From Pseudomonadota bacterium (GTDB lineage: Bacteria; Pseudomonadota; Gammaproteobacteria; Burkholderiales; Burkholderiaceae_C), in the NCBI GenBank assembly GCA_018241325.1, contig JAFEEB010000014.1, positions 21,959 through 72,756 on the forward strand: a stretch of 50,798 nucleotides of DNA, read 5' to 3'. Below, in pieces: positions 48,301-50,798 of this stretch. The translations under genes and the position numbers were made by a program. Below the pieces are notes generated by a model. That model was not told where the DNA came from. It did no database searches and saw only the letters and a program-made list of their open reading frames with translations. Every line of letters begins with the position of its first letter. Position 1 is the stretch's first letter.

Positions 48301-48391
48301 CCACTACCTGGGCAAGCCGTATTCGGAAGACGAATTGCTCGCTCTGGTGCGCTCCTACGCCCAGGCGGCCAAGGCGGCCGTGGCCGGCTGA
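42365..48391 (+). CDS. chpA: ChpA/PilL, hybrid chemotaxis histidine kinase of twitching motility
   Basis: A 2008-residue CheA-type kinase. Residues about 1-560 are a helical N-terminal region. Three Hpt-like domains carry H737 (RAFHTLKGSSRMVG), H1065 (RAHSLAGSSATVG) and H1268 (LHTLKGSARLAG), separated by acidic Pro/Ala-rich linkers. Then come the dimerisation helices, the ATPase with N-box HLLRNCVVHGIE (N1580), DDGAGLD, FQPGFTTA and GRGVGLDVV, a CheW domain, and a receiver with D1932 (VLSDIEMPRMDG). It would be governed by PilJ through PilI and phosphorylate PilG and PilH. ATG 42365 has only a distant GGAG. Pseudomonas ChpA is longer, with more Hpt domains. Confidence 0.95.
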   Translation: MVTDRLTENALASAVPAGDLGPLAWVLDETRKSIQAATKALRRFAHEAEHARGIDLASVDASQLRAARQQLHQVAGALDMVGQTVAAQMVRGMETAAQRFTAQPETCSEAAAATLEKAGFALIEFVESQLGEHPRSALGLFPQFRQVQELAGADRIHPADLWSHAWRWADPQLPPSTQALSYGTAVRNRMDHGVLKIMRHADRHAAAELATVSRGLASGAAAGHPTVFWQLGAGFFEALSGALPIDAYVKRTASRVLLQYTTLARGDALISERLAQDLLFFCALAPASAAAHAPALAAVRSAWGLQAHEPVDYEQPSFGLYDPAVLAQARRRIEAMKENWSALAGGDLARLKPSVDQLGLVVESLERLHPDSQPLTHALRTVAQQVLRKGQEPTPEQAMEVATTVLFLEASLAEFRPLDTTLAARMRELAARLQAVCDGQPVAGLQPWMEELYRRVSDRQTLGTVVGELRVTLADAEQRLDQFFRKPADRSVLDPVPGLLAQMRGVLNVLGLDQAALAVARMRERVEAMRNDEAPDESRQSDGFEKLGNSLGAMGFLIDTLSYQPALARKLFVYDEARDEFRFLGGRVGGAADRPAGPDAALAHDLAPAAPSAMGPLEALQDERSPQQLEQVAAQAALDGRPALAQAAHHAAAVARESDDVSLDTALQQLHAVEAAPRLDAVVADPSPAELSSDDDLLDIFLDEAREVTATGSAAVQALHADPADAEQLTTLRRAFHTLKGSSRMVGLTQFGAAAWAQEQLLNAWLAEQKPANDALCGVAGEALTALSSWVEDIAGRRAGAWSAAPFEAMADALRLRGERIALAGSVAPSAPMVAADLPLDAAHARGDEAVGIAPDAEPEAPVFAPEVAAESPDPLLAAFDLPDLELSEPMVLDGVPEVVEPVAAESNFVDLTEVQADADALAAAFEAPTTLSPLAAAETHEPLDFEFQLEPDAPAPAMSSGLIALELPDLQLQPAALAEAAPQPLLEVGAPPAAEGMASAPESAAAPSADPAVTWVGPLRISTPLYNVYLSEADQWSAQLASDLAQWGRHVQAPLPERATARAHSLAGSSATVGFTALSDLARTLEHALERLQGQPQGTPEQALVLDQAADELRRMLHQFAAGILKEPAPGVVDAVRALEPAEAPASASDLPVDEAPSAMASADAAIGDAGLHVPDAALEGAAPPSRAMPSAFAPLAAEATHSLGAEGLADGFADDIDVADAVDPDLFAIFEEEADELLPQLSAALRQWAEQPQDLGARAQALRVLHTLKGSARLAGALRLGEMAHRTESAVEVLGTESITAADVEPLLEHLDRIQADFQALRTSAAANVDQILAASPSVAPPEAGASWAPSPVPAESDDHALAPERGDVAEPTAFSFAAARVSARQTVRVRSQLLDRLMSQAGEVMSSRARLDKDVTQLRAALADLTGNVERLRGQLRDVELQAETQMQSRMAQSKDTAQSFDPLEFDRFTRMQELTRMMAESVNDVATVQRNLQRAIDASEDELVAQARQSRDLQRDLLRTRMVEFDGISERLYRLVRQASKESDKQVRLDIVGGNIEVDRGILERMTPAFEHLLRNCVVHGIEGPDTRRACGKDATGSITIEVQQSGNDVAVQFRDDGAGLDLARIQARAIERGLIAPEQSLSDAETRQLVFQPGFTTASEVTDLAGRGVGLDVVRTEVQALGGRIETESDAGQGTAFRLVLPLTTAVTHVVMIRMGDLLIGVPASLVERVHRSRPDELARAHAAGTMQFDQEAVPFFWGGALLQHSARSREPAAKTAPVVLLRSAAQRTAMHVDEVLGGQDVVVKALGPQLSRLPGLVAITALASGVVALIYNPVALATVYGEQVRALQPASSDVPAGAGTVTPATGEALAAPSDIPLVLVVDDSITVRRVTQRLLQREGYRVALAADGLQGLERLQQERPAVVLSDIEMPRMDGFDFLRNIRADAAWRELPVVMITSRTADKHQDHARRLGANHYLGKPYSEDELLALVRSYAQAAKAAVAG

Positions 48392-48425
48392 ACCGGCCCC
48401 GCGCCAAGGGCTGGGCCGGTAGAAT
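48392..48425 (+). promoter_or_regulatory. Hairpin and -10 box directly before yqgE
   Basis: ACCGGCCC (48392-48399), 13-nt loop, GGGCCGGT (48413-48420) forms a perfect 8-bp stem right after the chpA stop, and TAGAAT (48420-48425) begins at its last base. The TAGAAT box is only 6 bp from the yqgE ATG, so transcription from it would start at about the A of the ATG. Confidence 0.45.
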
Positions 48426-48431
48426 CGGGCC

Positions 48432-49031
48432 ATGGCCGATGCCACCCAGCCCATCAACCTGACGAATCACTTTCTGATCGCCATGCCGGGCATGGAGGAC
48501 GGCACCTTTGCGCGCAGCGTGGTCTACGTTTGCGAGCACAGCGAGCACGGGGCCCTGGGCCTGATCATCAACAAACCCGGCAGCATCAGCATGGCCGACC
48601 TGTTTGAAAAGGTCGATCTGCCCCTGGCGCGCGCCGAGCTGGGCGGGCAACCGGTGTTCCAGGGCGGCCCGGTGCAGACCGAGCGCGGCTTTGTGCTGCA
48701 CGAGCCCATCACGGCCGAGGGCCTGCCGCCCGACGAATCGATCTATGCCTCCACGCTGACAGTGCCCGGCGGCCTGGAGATGACCACCTCCAAGGACGTG
48801 CTCGAGGCCTTGTCCAACGGCGGGGGCCCGCGCCGCGTGCTGATCACGCTGGGGTATTCGGCCTGGAGCGAGGGCCAGCTCGAATCCGAGATCGCCGGCA
48901 ACAGCTGGCTCACGGTGGACGCGGACACCAGCCTGATCTTCGACGCGCCGATCGAGCTGCGCTACGAGCGGGCCCTGGCCCTGCTGGGTTTGCAAGCGTG
49001 GATGCTGAGCCCGGACGTGGGGCATGCGTGA
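48432..49031 (+). CDS. YqgE/AlgH family protein
   Basis: A 199-residue protein of the UPF0301 (YqgE/AlgH) family: LTNHFLIAMPGMEDGTFARS, CEHSEHGALGLIINKP, VFQGGPVQTERGFVLH and LGYSAWSEGQLE are its conserved blocks. The biochemical function is unsettled. It is usually followed by ruvX, as here, but with 426 bp of repeats between. No Shine-Dalgarno precedes ATG 48432; a TAGAAT box 6 bp before it suggests a leaderless transcript. Confidence 0.94.
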   Translation: MADATQPINLTNHFLIAMPGMEDGTFARSVVYVCEHSEHGALGLIINKPGSISMADLFEKVDLPLARAELGGQPVFQGGPVQTERGFVLHEPITAEGLPPDESIYASTLTVPGGLEMTTSKDVLEALSNGGGPRRVLITLGYSAWSEGQLESEIAGNSWLTVDADTSLIFDAPIELRYERALALLGLQAWMLSPDVGHA

Positions 49032-49457
49032 TGTGGCACACCCCCAGTCTCCACTCGCTGCGCGATGTTTCGCCTACCCCCTTGCAGGGGGCGCACCCAC
49101 TGACCGGGGAGACCCCGGCCACGGGCGCCTGGGCCTGGCCTGCTCCGCGGCCGCCTGGCTCTTTGGGTTTATGGCCTGTGGGCGGCGCGCAGCGCCAAGG
49201 ATCAGTGCAATGGCACACCCCCTTGCAGGGGGCGCACCCCCTGACCGGGGAGACCCCGGCCACGGGCGCCCGGGCTTGGCCTGCTCCGCGGCCGCCTGGC
49301 TTTTTGGGTTTTATGGCCTGTGGACGGGGCGCAGCGCCAGGGATCAGTGAAATGGCGCAGCCCCGGTCTCGCCACTCTCGGCGCGGCGTTGCGCCGGGTG
49401 TTTGCCGCCCGATGCGGCGGCTCTTTGGCCCCCTGGGTTTGCTGCGCTGCGGGCGTC
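49032..49457 (+). repeat. Tandemly duplicated palindromic repeat between yqgE and ruvX
   Basis: This 426-bp spacer has no supported gene. It opens with CTCCACTCGCTGCGCGATGT. Then a unit starting CCCCCTTGCAGGGGGCGCAC (49077) repeats at 49218, period 141 bp, ending near 49359. Each unit has CCGGGG-aga-CCCCGG (49104 and 49245), GGCCTGCTCCGCGGCC, CTTTGGGTTT-like and GGATCAGTG. A third, degenerate piece (CGGTCTCGCCACTC) runs to the ruvX start. The units differ at a few positions only, so the duplication is fairly recent. Same family as 7035 and 42070. Confidence 0.9.
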
Positions 49458-49862
49458 ATGACTGACGAGATTCCGCCGCATTTCCGCCAGTTTCTGGCCT
49501 TCGACTACGGCCTCAAGCGCACCGGCGTCGCCAGCGGCAACCGCATCACGCACAGCGCCACGCCACAAGGCACGATTGCCGCCGAGGGCGACGCCCGCTG
49601 GGCCCCCATTGCCGCCCGTCTGAAAGAGTGGCAGCCCGACGCGCTGGTGGTGGGCGTGCCGCGCCACCCCGATGGCGCCGAGCACGAGAACACGCGGCGG
49701 GCGCTGCGTTTTGCGCGCCAGTTGCGCGTGCGCTCGGGCCTGCCGGTGTACGAGGTGGATGAGCGCTACAGCACCACCGAGGCGCTGGCGGCGGGTGCGC
49801 GCGACGCCGACGCGGCGGCGGCGGCCATCATCCTGGAGCAGTTTCTGAGGAGTCTTGCATGA
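49458..49862 (+). CDS. ruvX: RuvX/YqgF, Holliday junction resolvase-like nuclease (rRNA processing)
   Basis: A 134-residue RNase H-fold protein. Catalytic acidic residues lie in LAFDYGLKRTGVA, VYEVDERYSTTEA and the final ARDADAAAAAIILEQFL; PRHPDGAEHENTRRALRFA is the family loop. In Escherichia coli YqgF acts in pre-16S rRNA 5' processing. ATG 49458 is the start; the open frame runs upstream only into repeat DNA. The stop overlaps the pyrR start (ATGA). Confidence 0.93.
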   Translation: MTDEIPPHFRQFLAFDYGLKRTGVASGNRITHSATPQGTIAAEGDARWAPIAARLKEWQPDALVVGVPRHPDGAEHENTRRALRFARQLRVRSGLPVYEVDERYSTTEALAAGARDADAAAAAIILEQFLRSLA

Positions 49863-50359
49863 GTTCATTGGCGCTGGATGCCGAGGCGCTGTATGGCGAG
49901 CTGGCGCGCGGCGTGCGCGCGCTGCTGGGCGCCGACACGCAGTTGGCCGGCGTGGTTTCGGGCGGCGCGTGGCTGGCCGAGCGCCTGCAGCGCGATCTGG
50001 GGCGCGCCGGCGCGGCGGGGGCGCTGTCCTCGGCCCTGCATCGCGATGACTTTGCCAAGCGCGGCCTGTCGGCGCATGGCCAGACCACGCTGCCGTTCGA
50101 GGTGCAGGGCGCCGACATCCTGCTGCTGGACGACGTGCTGTTCACCGGCCGCACCATTCGCGCCGTGCTGAACGAATTGTTCGACTACGGCCGGCCGGCG
50201 CGCGTGCGCCTGGCGGTGCTGGTCGATCGCGGCGGGCGCGAGCTGCCCGTGGCGGCCGAATTCGCCGCCGCGCGCGTGGCGCTGCCGGCCACCCAGTCGC
50301 TGCGGCTGGCGCGCGAGGGCGACGGCTCCTTCAGTTTTCACATTCAACCGCGGGCGTGA
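49859..50359 (+). CDS. pyrR: PyrR-like uracil phosphoribosyltransferase / pyrimidine regulator
   Basis: A 166-residue type I phosphoribosyltransferase with the PRPP loop [16 protein letters not shown] and the PyrR-type start of the core, [15 protein letters not shown] and HRDDFAKRG. It begins in an ATGA overlap with ruvX and stops 2 bp before pyrB. In Gram-positive bacteria PyrR binds pyr mRNA; in betaproteobacteria its regulatory role is less clear, and no PyrR-binding leader is obvious here. Confidence 0.93.
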   Translation: MSSLALDAEALYGELARGVRALLGADTQLAGVVSGGAWLAERLQRDLGRAGAAGALSSALHRDDFAKRGLSAHGQTTLPFEVQGADILLLDDVLFTGRTIRAVLNELFDYGRPARVRLAVLVDRGGRELPVAAEFAAARVALPATQSLRLAREGDGSFSFHIQPRA

Positions 50360-50361
50360 TC

Positions 50362-50798
50362 ATGCTGGGCCGAACCAACCCCCAACTCAACAAAAACGGC
50401 GAGCTGATCCATCTGCTGTCCACCGAGGGGCTGAGCCGGGAGATGCTCACCCACATCCTGGACACCGCCGCGCAATTCGTCAGCGTGAGCGACCGCGAGG
50501 TCAAGAAGGTGCCACTGCTGCGCGGCAAGAGCGTGTTCAACCTGTTTTTCGAAAACAGCACGCGCACGCGCACCACCTTCGACATCGCCGCCACCCGACT
50601 GTCGGCCGACGTCTACACGCTGGACATCGCACGCTCATCGACCGCCAAGGGCGAGTCGCTGCTGGACACCGTGGCCAACCTGAGCGCCATGGCGGCCGAC
50701 CTCTTCGTGGTGCGCCACAGCGAAAGCGGCGCGCCCTACCTGCTGGCGCAGCACGTGGCGCCACACGTGCACGTCATCAACGCCGGCGACGGGCGCCA
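50362..50798 (+). CDS. pyrB: PyrB, aspartate carbamoyltransferase catalytic chain (N-terminal part)
   Basis: Starts [20 protein letters not shown] at ATG 50362 and is open to the window end (145 codons of a family of about 310-320). The carbamoyl phosphate loop [11 protein letters not shown] is present, followed by [11 protein letters not shown] with the catalytic serine/lysine region and [14 protein letters not shown]. It condenses carbamoyl phosphate with aspartate. The 2-bp spacing from pyrR indicates co-transcription, ruvX-pyrR-pyrB. Confidence 0.96.
   Translation, partial: MLGRTNPQLNKNGELIHLLSTEGLSREMLTHILDTAAQFVSVSDREVKKVPLLRGKSVFNLFFENSTRTRTTFDIAATRLSADVYTLDIARSSTAKGESLLDTVANLSAMAADLFVVRHSESGAPYLLAQHVAPHVHVINAGDGR

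Noticed and set aside
49858-50362. PyrR-regulated attenuator before pyrB
   Set aside because: The pyrR-pyrB gap is 2 bp and the ruvX-pyrR genes overlap, which leaves no room for a leader with alternative hairpins.

Overview
The window is a high-G+C stretch of a betaproteobacterial chromosome. Gene content and order (hisA-hisF-hisI-hisE next to tatABC; petABC-sspA-sspB; pilB-pilC-pilD-coaE-zapD-yacG; pilGHIJ-chpA; yqgE-ruvX-pyrR-pyrB) point to Burkholderiales. The intergenic repeats look like ones I associate with Comamonadaceae. The genus cannot be decided from sequence alone. Nearly all DNA is coding and the genes are housekeeping; no prophage, IS transposase or CRISPR array was seen.

Layout: 1-4359 holds the end of the histidine operon (hisA end, hisF, hisI, hisE), interrupted by an opposite-strand VapBC-type toxin-antitoxin pair between hisA and hisF and by gdhA between hisF and hisI. 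4356-8025 runs through a DUF4870-like membrane protein, a patatin-like lipase, a HIT hydrolase and tatA-tatB-tatC. On the minus strand, 8138-12522 holds an HtrA/Deg protease, a ferric-reductase-like flavocytochrome, an ankyrin-repeat secreted protein and an unknown secreted protein. 12638-19340 holds a Nif3-like protein, pdxA, mscL (minus), the cytochrome bc1 operon petABC, sspA-sspB and tRNA-Thr(UGU). 19360-25455 holds dciA (minus), secA, argJ, a DUF815 ATPase and a MutT-like Nudix hydrolase. 25507-32844 is a minus-strand block: yqaA-like, alkB-like, pilB, pilC, pilD, coaE, zapD, yacG. 32962-38230 holds dusB-fis-purH, converging on hemL and a thiD-like kinase. 38537-48391 is the twitching-motility chemosensory operon pilG-pilH-pilI-pilJ-chpA, the last coding for a 2008-residue hybrid kinase. 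The window ends with yqgE, ruvX, pyrR and the start of pyrB.

The unusual content is in the spacers. (1) Two tandem arrays of a 63-bp unit, 3 units at 25703-25897 and 6 units at 31972-32355, sit between co-oriented genes. Both begin exactly at the upstream gene's stop codon through an ATGA overlap, both span n x 63 - 1 bp between equivalent border motifs, both stay open in all reading frames, and both could encode a 21-residue repeat peptide. In one, the border supplies the probable GTG start of yacG. (2) A dispersed repeat of about 55 bp with a CAGCTAT...ATAGCTG-type end occurs between convergent genes, upstream of the DUF815 gene (where it supplies the Shine-Dalgarno sequence), and apparently in frame inside nif3 and purH. 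(3) A larger palindromic repeat family with a GGCCGGGG-aga-CCCCGGCC core separates tatB from tatC, pilJ from chpA, and yqgE from ruvX, where it is duplicated in tandem. These elements seem to rewire operon junctions and are the best candidates for something undescribed.
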